This document shows positions 1 through 6,946 of a DNA stretch of 13,394 nucleotides, piece after piece. Positions within the stretch are counted from its first letter, which is position 1; every line of letters begins with the position of its first letter. Origin of the DNA: Bacteroidales bacterium (GTDB lineage Bacteria > Bacteroidota > Bacteroidia > Bacteroidales > UBA932); assembly GCA_021443605.1 (NCBI GenBank), contig JABUTQ010000384.1, positions 1-13,394 of the forward strand, in the 5' to 3' direction. Under the pieces are notes generated by a model. The model was not told the origin of the DNA, did not search any database, and was given only the letters and a program-made list of their open reading frames with translations. The position numbers and the translations under genes were made by a program.

Positions 1-1475
1 TTGTGATTGAGGTTGGCGAGCCCCCAAAGAGTTACTGCAGTGATAGTTGAGCAAGCCTCCTGATATTCGGGAATGCTCTTGTTGTAGAGGTCGCGGTCAG
101 TATGCCAGATTTCGCCATAGTTGAAATTGTATCCGAGGGGATCTCCCTGGTCGAAGCCAAGTGTGGGAACACCATTCATTGCAAAATATGCGTGGTCGCT
201 TCCACCTGCAGATGTAGGTCTCGGACGGGGTTCTCCCTGACGTTTGCGAACTTCGAAATCAAACTTGCCCTGCAACGGCTTGCACACATTTACAAAATCG
301 TCATACATAGCTTCCGGAACGGTAATGCCGGTAGGGATTGTAGGGCCTCCATCACGATTGAAGTAATTTGAAATCTTGTCAAGATACTTGCAGTTTTCAA
401 CAAAATATTTCGAGCCCCAAAGGCCGAACTCCTCACCTGCCCAAAGGCAGAAGAGAATTGTTCTCTTGGGCTTTACACCTGTCTTTGCAATAAGACGGGC
501 AGCCTCGAGGGCAACTGTAGCGCCGCTTCCACAATCGACACCGCCAGTTGCAACGTCGTATGCATCAAGATGGCCGCCGCACATCACATACTCGTTAGGA
601 TATTTGCTTCCGCGGATTACACCGATGATATTGTGATACTTTACAGGTCCCATTCTGAAGTGGTTGCGGATATCGAACTCGAGCAAGAGATATTCCCTGT
701 GGTCAACCATCTCCTCGATCTTCTTGTACTGACGCTCATCGAGCTTGATGTCGGGGATAGTAGGAAGAGTCTCGAATGTCATATTCATCAGGTTCTTACG
801 GTCGTAAAGGGCACGAATCGGATCTGAAGAAGACTGGATAATGCCAAGAATACCGGCCTCAACCATCTGTTTGTAGAACAAAGCCGGAGTCTTTCTGAAT
901 TTTACCCCTTCAGCAGCACCCCCGCGAGGGCCTCTGCTTGCACGGGCAAGGCTGTCGTTATATGCAATGTCGATGGCACGGAGAGAATCTGCACTTGCAG
1001 AGAAATCGATGGGAAAACCGCTGCTCTCGCCATTGATGAGCACCCACGCCCCTTTCATAGTTCCTTTCATCTTCTCAAAATCGGCAGTGGTAAGAGGTTC
1101 TTTTACAACAGTACCACGCTGAACACCCTTTGTACCGGCTGTATATGAAGGAGTTGCGAAATGAAGTGATTCTCCGCTTCCTCCAATCATCTTGCCGAAC
1201 CAAGGGCCGCGGTTGAAACCTACAGGGAGTTCACCGCACTCCTGGCGGATTACCTCAACGCCCCACGATTTGAACATATATTCGCACCAGTTTGCAGCAT
1301 CTTCGTATGCACCTGAGCCAAGAAGTCTGCCGCCAAAACGGTTTGAAAGAACATCCAAATAGTTCATTGTCTGATTGTTGTTAATCCCTTCATCAAGGAT
1401 TTTCTCCACCTGGGCAAATCCCGGGGCTGCACTCAGCAATAGAGCCAACGCAGAAATTAAAATTGATTTTTTCAT
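1..1475 (-). CDS. Secreted M28-family zinc aminopeptidase/carboxypeptidase, 3' end cut by window edge
   Basis: The frame is open from the ATG at 1475 to the left edge, 491 codons with no stop, so only the last few residues are probably missing. Residues 1-22 form a signal peptide (MKK, hydrophobic core, A-Q at the end) without a lipobox, so export to the periplasm or beyond is expected. Residues ~120-280 look like an inserted PA-type domain. The di-zinc catalytic set of family M28 can be read in order: H302 and D304 in GGHLDAYD, bridging D314 in GGVDCGSG, catalytic E348 and metal ligand E349 in WAGEEFG, D375 in NRDGG, and H458 in IWHTDRD. All are present, so the enzyme should be active. The family removes single amino acids from peptides. 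Whether this one is an aminopeptidase or a carboxypeptidase-Q-like enzyme cannot be decided here. It lies 65 bp downstream of batD-batE on the same strand and may be reached by read-through. Confidence 0.9.
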   Translation of the reverse strand, partial: MKKSILISALALLLSAAPGFAQVEKILDEGINNNQTMNYLDVLSNRFGGRLLGSGAYEDAANWCEYMFKSWGVEVIRQECGELPVGFNRGPWFGKMIGGSGESLHFATPSYTAGTKGVQRGTVVKEPLTTADFEKMKGTMKGAWVLINGESSGFPIDFSASADSLRAIDIAYNDSLARASRGPRGGAAEGVKFRKTPALFYKQMVEAGILGIIQSSSDPIRALYDRKNLMNMTFETLPTIPDIKLDERQYKKIEEMVDHREYLLLEFDIRNHFRMGPVKYHNIIGVIRGSKYPNEYVMCGGHLDAYDVATGGVDCGSGATVALEAARLIAKTGVKPKRTILFCLWAGEEFGLWGSKYFVENCKYLDKISNYFNRDGGPTIPTGITVPEAMYDDFVNVCKPLQGKFDFEVRKRQGEPRPRPTSAGGSDHAYFAMNGVPTLGFDQGDPLGYNFNYGEIWHTDRDLYNKSIPEYQEACSTITAVTLWGLANLNH

Positions 1476-1479
1476 ATTT

Positions 1480-1549
1480 AGGTTAAATTACAAGTTGTTT
1501 AAGCTAAGAATAATTTTAGACTGACTTAACCTGAAAAGGTTTAAATTAC
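1480..1549. repeat. Imperfect direct repeat around the bat operon end
   Basis: AGGTTAAATTAC (1480-1491) and AGGTTTAAATTAC (1537-1549) differ by one inserted T and bracket the 65-bp gap between the batD-batE stop codon and the M28 peptidase start. The right copy also forms a 5-bp hairpin (AACCT, GAAA loop, AGGTT; 1528-1541). No U-tract follows on the minus strand, so this is not a convincing terminator. An operator or chance in AT-rich DNA are both possible. Confidence 0.3.
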
Positions 1550-4117
1550 CTCTATATCGGCAGTCAATATCCACCCCTGTCTCCCATCTGCAAGGGAAAC
1601 GCGGCTCCACTCTCCGAGGACATCCAAAATATCGACTTCTGTCCCCTCGTGAAGGATAAAAAGCGATTTTCCGGAATCTCCGGGAGAGCTCTTTACGGCA
1701 GAATATGGCACCATCACGACAGCCCCGTCTTCACTAAGCGCATCAGACCGCTCAGCGATGGAGAACGAAAGGGCACCGAGAGCAAATAGGAACACAATGC
1801 ATGCGAATATAAAAGAGACCTTACGTCTGCGTCCGGTGGAGGCGAATTTGAATCCCAACATAAGAAGCGCCACGATAAACAGCAGTGCCACAAAGATATA
1901 GCCCCACGCATCAGAAGAGCACATATAGTTTATCTTCTTAACCCAGGTGACAAGGATAAACTCTGGCACCCGCTCAATTTTGTCAAGAGCGGAGCCTTCG
2001 GCAATCGCAAGATTGTTGGCTGCATCCGAGTGGGCGGGATTGATTTTTAGCGCTTTTTTGTAATACAGGACAGAATGCCCTACATCTCCCAGTTTGTAGA
2101 ATGTATTGCCCATATTGTAGAATAGGTCTGCCGATGCAAGCCCCTCTCCTTCAATCTGTCTGTAGATATCCAATGCTGTAGTGAAATCTTGTTGCATATA
2201 GGCGTCGGCCGCACTTTCCCACAACCCGTCCACATTGGCTGCATTGGCACTCAAAGTGACTGACAACAAGAATGTTATAATCATAGCAGCTCCCTTGCCA
2301 CCTTTTTTGTTTTTCATTGCATTCTCTATTTTGGAAATAACTTCGACCGCCTCGTTATAACTTGTCCCCATCTCTTTGGAGGCCAGTTCCGGAGCATAGC
2401 GCGCCTGCTCGCAATCTGCCACAACGGCATTGAACTGATTTGCTATCTCTTCCGGCACGCCCGCCGAAACAAGCCCCTCAGCAATATTATCCTTCGACAA
2501 ATCTGCGGCCGGCATCATAAGCTTGTCTGAAGCATATCCAAGAAGCGCCTTGTGAACCTCCTCGTAAAATGCTGATGGCAAGTTGTTTTTCATATAATCT
2601 TCCGCTGCGCGAAGCCTTGCACGAGCCATCTTGTTCGCCTTTCTGTTCTTTGTGCCGGCAATGTCACTGCGGCGCACACGAGCTTTCTTCAACACCGAAT
2701 ATGCAACAAAGTAGAGCGCAACGATAAGGGCGATGATGATATAGAACGGAAGTGATCCGACGAAGAATTTACCGTCCAACTTGAGATTCGGCTTCGCGGT
2801 GCGGATATACCTGATGTCTTCTCCGATATTCTTAACTCCCTGACGGACAACGCCAGGCATAACGACACCGGTCCCCTGCGAGTCATCACTGCGATTCACT
2901 TTCAATTTGACTGCCGGAGCTGTAACCGTGATATATTTTCCCGCCTTGATATCGTAATAAGAGTACTCGAACGGCCCCATTTGGAAATCGCCATAGCTGC
3001 GCGGAATCACAGGCCACTCAAAAGTCTTGTTCCCGGAAGTACCTGAAGATGAAACACTTTCGGTAGTCTTCACATCATATACCTCAAAATCTGACGGGAA
3101 CTGAATCTTGGGAGCCTCCAGCATTGAGATGTTGCCGTTTCCTGTAATTGTCACCTTGAAGGATGTCGCCTCGTTGGAGTTGATGCTGTCGGCGGCAAAC
3201 TTTGCGGAAATTTTGAAGTCGCCCACGCCACCCGAGAATGAAGCCGGAGCACCCGCAGGGAGTGCCTTCACCTTGATGGTGACAGGGGAAGTGACAACCC
3301 TTTTTCTGATAGTCTGGTATGAATCGAAGAAATCGTCAAAAATGGAGCGCCCCGCCGATGAAGAACGGACGCGAAGCTGGCAAACCATCTCGGCTGCATC
3401 GATCTTCAGGTCACCGGTCTGCTGAGGAATAAGCACATATTTCCTCAAAACGGCGGCGTTATAAATCTTTCCATTGACATTTTCTCTCTGGAATTCAATG
3501 TTTTGCGGTGCTGCAACCTCTTTGCTCCAGAATCCGGTAAAAGTCGGGAACTTGATGTTTTCAAATCCGGCGATGTCTGCACGAGTGTAAAGTTTGAGGG
3601 TGACATTCACCGGCTCGCCTTTCATCACGTTAGTCTTGGAAACCGACATCCTCATAAAAATATCGTCTGAAGATACGGTGCCGGTAACTGCAGCATCTTC
3701 GGCATTGTTCTGGCTCTGTGACGCGTTGTTAGCCGGCTTGTCCTCTGCCTTTACAACCTCAATCGTAACGGCACGGCTTGAAACCTGGTTCTTGTCAACC
3801 TTGGCTGTGGCGGCGGGAAGAGTGAACTTTCCCTCCTTCGTGGGCTGAAGAATATAGGTATAGGACGACTGATGCACACTCTCCCGCTTGCCGTTCACGA
3901 TAGTAACACTGGTTGAACTCCCCGTCTGAGGCCCCCACACAAGTGTAAAATCGGAAGGGATATCCCACGAAAAATCGGAAATCTTGCCATTGGCAGAAAA
4001 CACCACCCTGAACGATTCGTCTGCGGTGACGACGTTCGGGGCATCAACTGTCAATTCTTGACCAAAAAGATTGACCGAAATAAGCAATAGACTGAATATC
4101 AAGAATTTATTTTTCAT
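1541..4117 (-). CDS. batD-batE: BatD-BatE fusion protein of the aerotolerance operon
   Basis: This 858-residue protein joins two genes that are usually separate. Residues 1-20 are a signal peptide, ~21-440 are beta-rich periplasmic BatD modules, and ~452-474 form a membrane segment followed by basic residues (KKARVRR). Residues ~495-600 are a helical cytoplasmic tail. BatE starts at M601. Residues 601-626 look like a complete signal peptide ending ANA-A. Residues ~630-710 hold TPR-like helices (YNMGNTFYKLGD, YYKKALKINP), ~738-757 and ~767-787 are two membrane helices split by TGRRRK, and ~797-858 form an SH3-like domain ending in GEWSRVSLADGRQGW. Charge distribution puts the BatD modules, TPR and SH3 in the periplasm. 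The start lies one base after the batC stop (TAGTATG), with AAGGAG 13 nt upstream. The frame is continuous through the junction. A one-base indel or lost stop from an ancestral pair, or an assembly error, could explain the fusion. Confidence 0.88.
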   Translation of the reverse strand: MKNKFLIFSLLLISVNLFGQELTVDAPNVVTADESFRVVFSANGKISDFSWDIPSDFTLVWGPQTGSSTSVTIVNGKRESVHQSSYTYILQPTKEGKFTLPAATAKVDKNQVSSRAVTIEVVKAEDKPANNASQSQNNAEDAAVTGTVSSDDIFMRMSVSKTNVMKGEPVNVTLKLYTRADIAGFENIKFPTFTGFWSKEVAAPQNIEFQRENVNGKIYNAAVLRKYVLIPQQTGDLKIDAAEMVCQLRVRSSSAGRSIFDDFFDSYQTIRKRVVTSPVTIKVKALPAGAPASFSGGVGDFKISAKFAADSINSNEATSFKVTITGNGNISMLEAPKIQFPSDFEVYDVKTTESVSSSGTSGNKTFEWPVIPRSYGDFQMGPFEYSYYDIKAGKYITVTAPAVKLKVNRSDDSQGTGVVMPGVVRQGVKNIGEDIRYIRTAKPNLKLDGKFFVGSLPFYIIIALIVALYFVAYSVLKKARVRRSDIAGTKNRKANKMARARLRAAEDYMKNNLPSAFYEEVHKALLGYASDKLMMPAADLSKDNIAEGLVSAGVPEEIANQFNAVVADCEQARYAPELASKEMGTSYNEAVEVISKIENAMKNKKGGKGAAMIITFLLSVTLSANAANVDGLWESAADAYMQQDFTTALDIYRQIEGEGLASADLFYNMGNTFYKLGDVGHSVLYYKKALKINPAHSDAANNLAIAEGSALDKIERVPEFILVTWVKKINYMCSSDAWGYIFVALLFIVALLMLGFKFASTGRRRKVSFIFACIVFLFALGALSFSIAERSDALSEDGAVVMVPYSAVKSSPGDSGKSLFILHEGTEVDILDVLGEWSRVSLADGRQGWILTADIEVI
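2240..2317 (-). other. Internal signal-peptide-like segment and potential internal start at the BatD/BatE junction
   Basis: Codons 601-626 of the fused ORF read as a full N-terminal signal sequence: Met, a basic stretch (KNKKGGK), a hydrophobic core (AAMIITFLLSVTLS) and an AxA cleavage motif (ANA). In the fusion it can act as a second membrane pass or as an internal signal peptidase I site. The bases here are AATGCAATGAAA. ATGA at 2314-2317 is the usual start-stop overlap seen between adjacent genes, and a one-base shift of the upstream frame would end batD exactly there. Confidence 0.6.
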
Positions 4118-4118
4118 A

Positions 4119-4943
4119 CTACCAATTTTTCTCCTTTTGTTTAGATTTCAGCATCAACGCCTTCTCCTTATTGACCTTATCCTGTGTCTCCTTCTCCTTG
4201 TCTTGAATAGCCTGAAGCATCTGTTGTGCAGACTGCTGGCTTATCTTGGGCTGCTGGCCGCCATTGTTCTGATTCTGGTTGTTGTTCTGGTTTTGGTCGT
4301 TATTCTGATTCTGGTTATTGTCCTGATTATTATCCTTATTATCTTGATTATCGTTGTTGTCCTTGTTCTGATCTTTGTTCTGATCCTGATTATTGTCCTT
4401 ATTGTCGTCGTTCTTGTCGTTATCCTTGTTCTGATCTTGATTCTGGTCGTTGTTCTGATTATTGTCCTGATTTTGGTCGTTGTTCTGATTTTGCTGATTC
4501 TGATCCTGATTCTGCTGATTTTCAAGCATTTTCTGTGCATAGGCCAGATTGCTCTTGGCATCCATATCGCCCGGATTGCGACGGAGAGCATCCTTGAAGG
4601 CATCTACGGCCTCAGCAAACTTGCGCTGTTTGAGATACGAATTGCCGCTGTTGTAGAAATTGTCGGCACCATATTCACTTTTGGCAAGAGAATCCTTGCA
4701 AGAAGCATAGTATCTGTCCGCCTCCTGGAAATTGTCCATCCGATAATAGGTGTTCGCCAGATTGTATGCAGCCGCAGTGGAGAGCGAATCTTTCAAAAGG
4801 GCTTTCTTGTAATCAATCTCAGCCTCTGAAAACTCCCCCTTCTTAAACTTGCGGTTGCCGGCACGCACCTCGCTCCTATCGGTCTGAGCGAAGAGTGACA
4901 CCGACATAAATATCAGAAATAGAGCAACTAACGCTTTTTTCAT
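4119..4943 (-). CDS. batC: BatC, TPR protein with long Asn/Gln/Asp-rich tract
   Basis: The protein has 274 residues. Residues 1-20 are a signal peptide (MKKALVALFLIF ... LFAQ), which places it in the periplasm. Residues ~23-140 hold TPR-like repeats, visible as the helix pairs GEFSEAEIDYKKALL, AAYNLANTYYRM, NFYNSGNSYLKQRKFAEA and FKDALRRNP. Residues ~142-230 are made almost only of N, Q, D and K. The C-terminal ~45 residues return to normal composition, with QQSAQQMLQAIQDKE followed by a Lys/Glu-rich end, a pattern I associate with BatC proteins. It sits between batB and batD with 1-bp gaps on both sides, so translation is probably coupled. GGAG lies 7 nt before the start. TPR repeats suggest it scaffolds contacts among the Bat proteins, perhaps with the TPR part of BatE; this is inferred. 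No enzymatic motif is seen. Confidence 0.9.
   Translation of the reverse strand: MKKALVALFLIFMSVSLFAQTDRSEVRAGNRKFKKGEFSEAEIDYKKALLKDSLSTAAAYNLANTYYRMDNFQEADRYYASCKDSLAKSEYGADNFYNSGNSYLKQRKFAEAVDAFKDALRRNPGDMDAKSNLAYAQKMLENQQNQDQNQQNQNNDQNQDNNQNNDQNQDQNKDNDKNDDNKDNNQDQNKDQNKDNNDNQDNKDNNQDNNQNQNNDQNQNNNQNQNNGGQQPKISQQSAQQMLQAIQDKEKETQDKVNKEKALMLKSKQKEKNW
4254..4520 (-). repeat. Low-complexity (Asn/Gln/Asp/Lys)n coding tract of batC
   Basis: These 89 codons use essentially four amino acids, in shuffled units such as NQDQNQ, NNDQNQ and KDNN. On the plus strand the DNA reads as repeated ttgttctgattctggt-like units. Different synonymous codons (AAC/AAT, GAC/GAT) are mixed, so the tract is not one recent tandem expansion. 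The protein stretch should be disordered and polar and may act as a flexible spacer. Repeat-rich DNA of this kind often varies in length between strains. Confidence 0.9.
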
Positions 4944-4944
4944 T

Positions 4945-5955
4945 TTATTTCTCCATTTTGAAAATATTCCTTCCGGTCTTGCGCCCCGCTATAAGCATCT
5001 CGAGAATGAGGAAGAATAGGGCAATGCCGAAGAAATACATATATTGTTCATCAAAATCTTCAAATACTACCGAACTCAGATGGCTCTTTTCTATCTCACG
5101 GATATTGTCGATTATGGGATTGAGCCCAAATTCGCTGTTCCCCGCCCTGACATACGCTCCGTTTCCCACAGAAGCGATGCTACGTAGAATCGATTCATCC
5201 AAACGGCTCACCACGATATTGCCGTCCTTGTCCTTGAGCAAATCTCCGTTGACCGGGACGGGCTTTCCCTCCGGAGAGCCCACGCCGATGCAATAGATAC
5301 GGATTCCTATCTCGGCGGCAGCTTTAGCGGCATCGAGAGCGTTTCCTTCGTGGTCTTCGCCATCAGTTATGAGGATAATTGCACGGCTCTTGTCGCTTTG
5401 GGAGCTGAAACTCCGTGCGGAAGTCGTAATCGCCTCTGCCAGAGCAGTTCCCTGAATCGGCACTGAACCTGCGCCGATATTGTTCATAAATATCTTCGCC
5501 GACACATAATCTGTGGTAATCGGAAGCTGGATAAACGATTCTCCGGCAAAAATCACAAGCCCGATGCGGTCTCCCTGAAGTTTGTCAACCAATCGGGAGA
5601 TTGCCAGTTTTGCCCGCTCCATCCTGTTGGGAGAGTAATCTTCTGCAAGCATAGAGTTGGATACGTCGAGAGCAATCATAATCTCTACTCCATTGCTCTC
5701 TTTCTCCTTCAGGCGTGCGCCAAGCTGCGGTCTGGCCAGACCAACTGCAAAAAAGAGAAACGCAAGGGAGAAAAATGTGACCTTCAGCCACCCTCGCCCT
5801 TTCGAAACGTCCGGGATAAGCTTGTCCACAAGGGAGGGATCTCCTATTTTAGAAATGCGTTTGCGCTTGATTCTCAGCGATAGCCAATAAAAAAGAAAAA
5901 TGAATGGAATCGCCAGAATCAGAAGAAGATATTGAGGTTGTGCAAGATTAATCAT
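4945..5955 (-). CDS. batB: BatB, membrane-anchored VWA-domain protein
   Basis: The protein has 336 residues. Two membrane helices lie near the N-terminus (~9-26 and ~57-75), separated by a basic loop (RIKRKR), then comes a VWA domain (~90-290) and a third helix (~306-324) before a basic tail. Positive-inside charge puts the VWA domain in the periplasm. The metal-ion-dependent adhesion site (MIDAS) is intact: D97, S99 and S101 in DVSNS, T170 in QGTAL and D198 in TDGED. RPQLG just after helix 2 is typical of BatA/BatB. It is paralogous to the adjacent BatA. BatB rather than a second BatA is favoured by its position before batC and the TDGED/HEGN version of the motif. The start lies one base after the batA stop (TAGTATG), with AAGGAGG 10 nt upstream inside the last batA codons. 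A role as metal-dependent protein binding partner within a Bat membrane complex is inferred from family knowledge. Confidence 0.93.
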   Translation of the reverse strand: MINLAQPQYLLLILAIPFIFLFYWLSLRIKRKRISKIGDPSLVDKLIPDVSKGRGWLKVTFFSLAFLFFAVGLARPQLGARLKEKESNGVEIMIALDVSNSMLAEDYSPNRMERAKLAISRLVDKLQGDRIGLVIFAGESFIQLPITTDYVSAKIFMNNIGAGSVPIQGTALAEAITTSARSFSSQSDKSRAIILITDGEDHEGNALDAAKAAAEIGIRIYCIGVGSPEGKPVPVNGDLLKDKDGNIVVSRLDESILRSIASVGNGAYVRAGNSEFGLNPIIDNIREIEKSHLSSVVFEDFDEQYMYFFGIALFFLILEMLIAGRKTGRNIFKMEK

Positions 5956-5956
5956 A

Positions 5957-6943
5957 CTACGGAATCCTCCTTAAAACAAATAACCTTAAAACCAGCTCGA
6001 ACAAAAGGAGTGCGAGGGCTGCAAGCGCATATCTCATAAACAGTTCCGAATAAATGGGAAAACTGTCCACAGTCGTGCGGCTCTTCTCCATCTGGTTTAT
6101 CTCGTTGTAAATCTCAAGCAGTTTCGTATTGTCGGTGGCTCGGAAATATTTGCCGTCTGTCATAGCGGCGATATTCTTCAAGAGGTCTTCGTCAATCTCC
6201 ACCTTCATATCCTGAATATCAACGCCCCAAGGTGTCATCACAGGATACGGGGCTGTTCCCATAGCCCCGACGCCGATAGTATAAACCCTTATTCCATAAG
6301 TATTTGCAATCTCCGCAGCAGTAAGGGGAGCAATCTCTCCACTGTTGTTGACGCCATCGGTGAGCAAGATTATCACCTTGCTTTTGGCATCCGAATCCTT
6401 CAGGCGGGCGACAGCGGTGGCAAGGCCGTTTCCGATTGCCGTACCGTCGTCAATCAAACCGGTCTGCACCTCCTTCATCATATTGATGAGGGTGACGCGG
6501 TCTGTGGTAACGGGGCATTGCGTATAACTTTCCCCCGCAAAAACTACGATTCCAATCCTGTCTGACGGACGGGATGAAATGAACTCTATGGCGATATTCT
6601 TCGCAGCCCCGATTCTGTCCGGCTTAAAGTCGCGCGCAAGCATTGAGGTTGAAACGTCCATATCGAGGACGATATCGATACCCTCAGTATCTATCTTTTC
6701 AAAATTCTCTGAAGATCTTGGACGAGCTATTGCGATGATTATCAAAGCAATGGCCAACATTCTGCAAATGAAAGGGATATGCCTCATATAGCGCTTTATC
6801 CCCTTCCCTTTGATATTCCACGGAACGCTGTTCGACACCGTCAGCGACGGCGCATCCCCCTTTATCTGTCGCCAGACATAGAGGGCAATCAGCGGAATCA
6901 ATATAAATTCCAGATAAAGCAGAGCCGGATATTCAAAAAACAT
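5957..6943 (-). CDS. batA: BatA, membrane-anchored VWA-domain protein
   Basis: The protein has 328 residues with the same plan as BatB: membrane helices at ~9-24 and ~55-73, a VWA domain (~88-285), and a C-terminal helix (~303-323) ending in a basic tail (LRRIP). The MIDAS is complete: D96, S98 and S100 in DVSTS, T168 in DDGTAI and D196 in TDGVNN. IARPRSS after helix 2 matches the family. The TDGVNNSG version and the first position among the membrane VWA genes fit BatA. The VWA domain is predicted to face the periplasm. The stop codon of the upstream gene ends 3 bp before the start, so the gene belongs to the same transcript. No Shine-Dalgarno is seen here, only A-rich sequence (GAAGAAAAA). 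BatA of Bacteroides fragilis gave the operon its name through an aerotolerance phenotype; the molecular target is not known from this sequence. Confidence 0.93.
   Translation of the reverse strand: MFFEYPALLYLEFILIPLIALYVWRQIKGDAPSLTVSNSVPWNIKGKGIKRYMRHIPFICRMLAIALIIIAIARPRSSENFEKIDTEGIDIVLDMDVSTSMLARDFKPDRIGAAKNIAIEFISSRPSDRIGIVVFAGESYTQCPVTTDRVTLINMMKEVQTGLIDDGTAIGNGLATAVARLKDSDAKSKVIILLTDGVNNSGEIAPLTAAEIANTYGIRVYTIGVGAMGTAPYPVMTPWGVDIQDMKVEIDEDLLKNIAAMTDGKYFRATDNTKLLEIYNEINQMEKSRTTVDSFPIYSELFMRYALAALALLLFELVLRLFVLRRIP
5966..5972 (-). promoter_or_regulatory. Strong Shine-Dalgarno sequence for batB inside the end of batA
   Basis: AAGGAGG lies 10 nt before the batB ATG, overlapping the batA codons for Arg-Arg near its C-terminus. 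Weaker GGAG and AAGGAG sequences precede batC and batD, while moxR, the DUF58 gene, batA, exbB, exbD and tonB lack them. Shine-Dalgarno sequences are uncommon in Bacteroidota, so this may mark genes translated by re-initiation within the operon. Chance use of AGG codons is an alternative. Confidence 0.5.
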
Positions 6944-6946
6944 AAT

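Noticed and set aside
102..827. Three small plus-strand ORFs (102-371, 376-636, 570-827)
   Set aside because: All are antisense to the M28 peptidase, whose frame is open with every catalytic residue in order.
1528..1541. Hairpin AACCT-GAAA-AGGTT as terminator of the Bat operon
   Set aside because: The stem is only 5 bp and no U-run follows on the minus strand.
4241..4603. 120-codon Arg/Thr/Ile-rich minus-strand ORF
   Set aside because: An out-of-frame shadow of the same low-complexity tract inside batC.
4071..4829. 252-codon plus-strand ORF rich in Leu, Ile and Val that looks like a membrane protein
   Set aside because: It is the antisense reading of the Asn/Gln/Asp tract of batC. The codons for N, Q and D give L, I and V on the other strand. 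It overlaps well-supported genes and has no start context.
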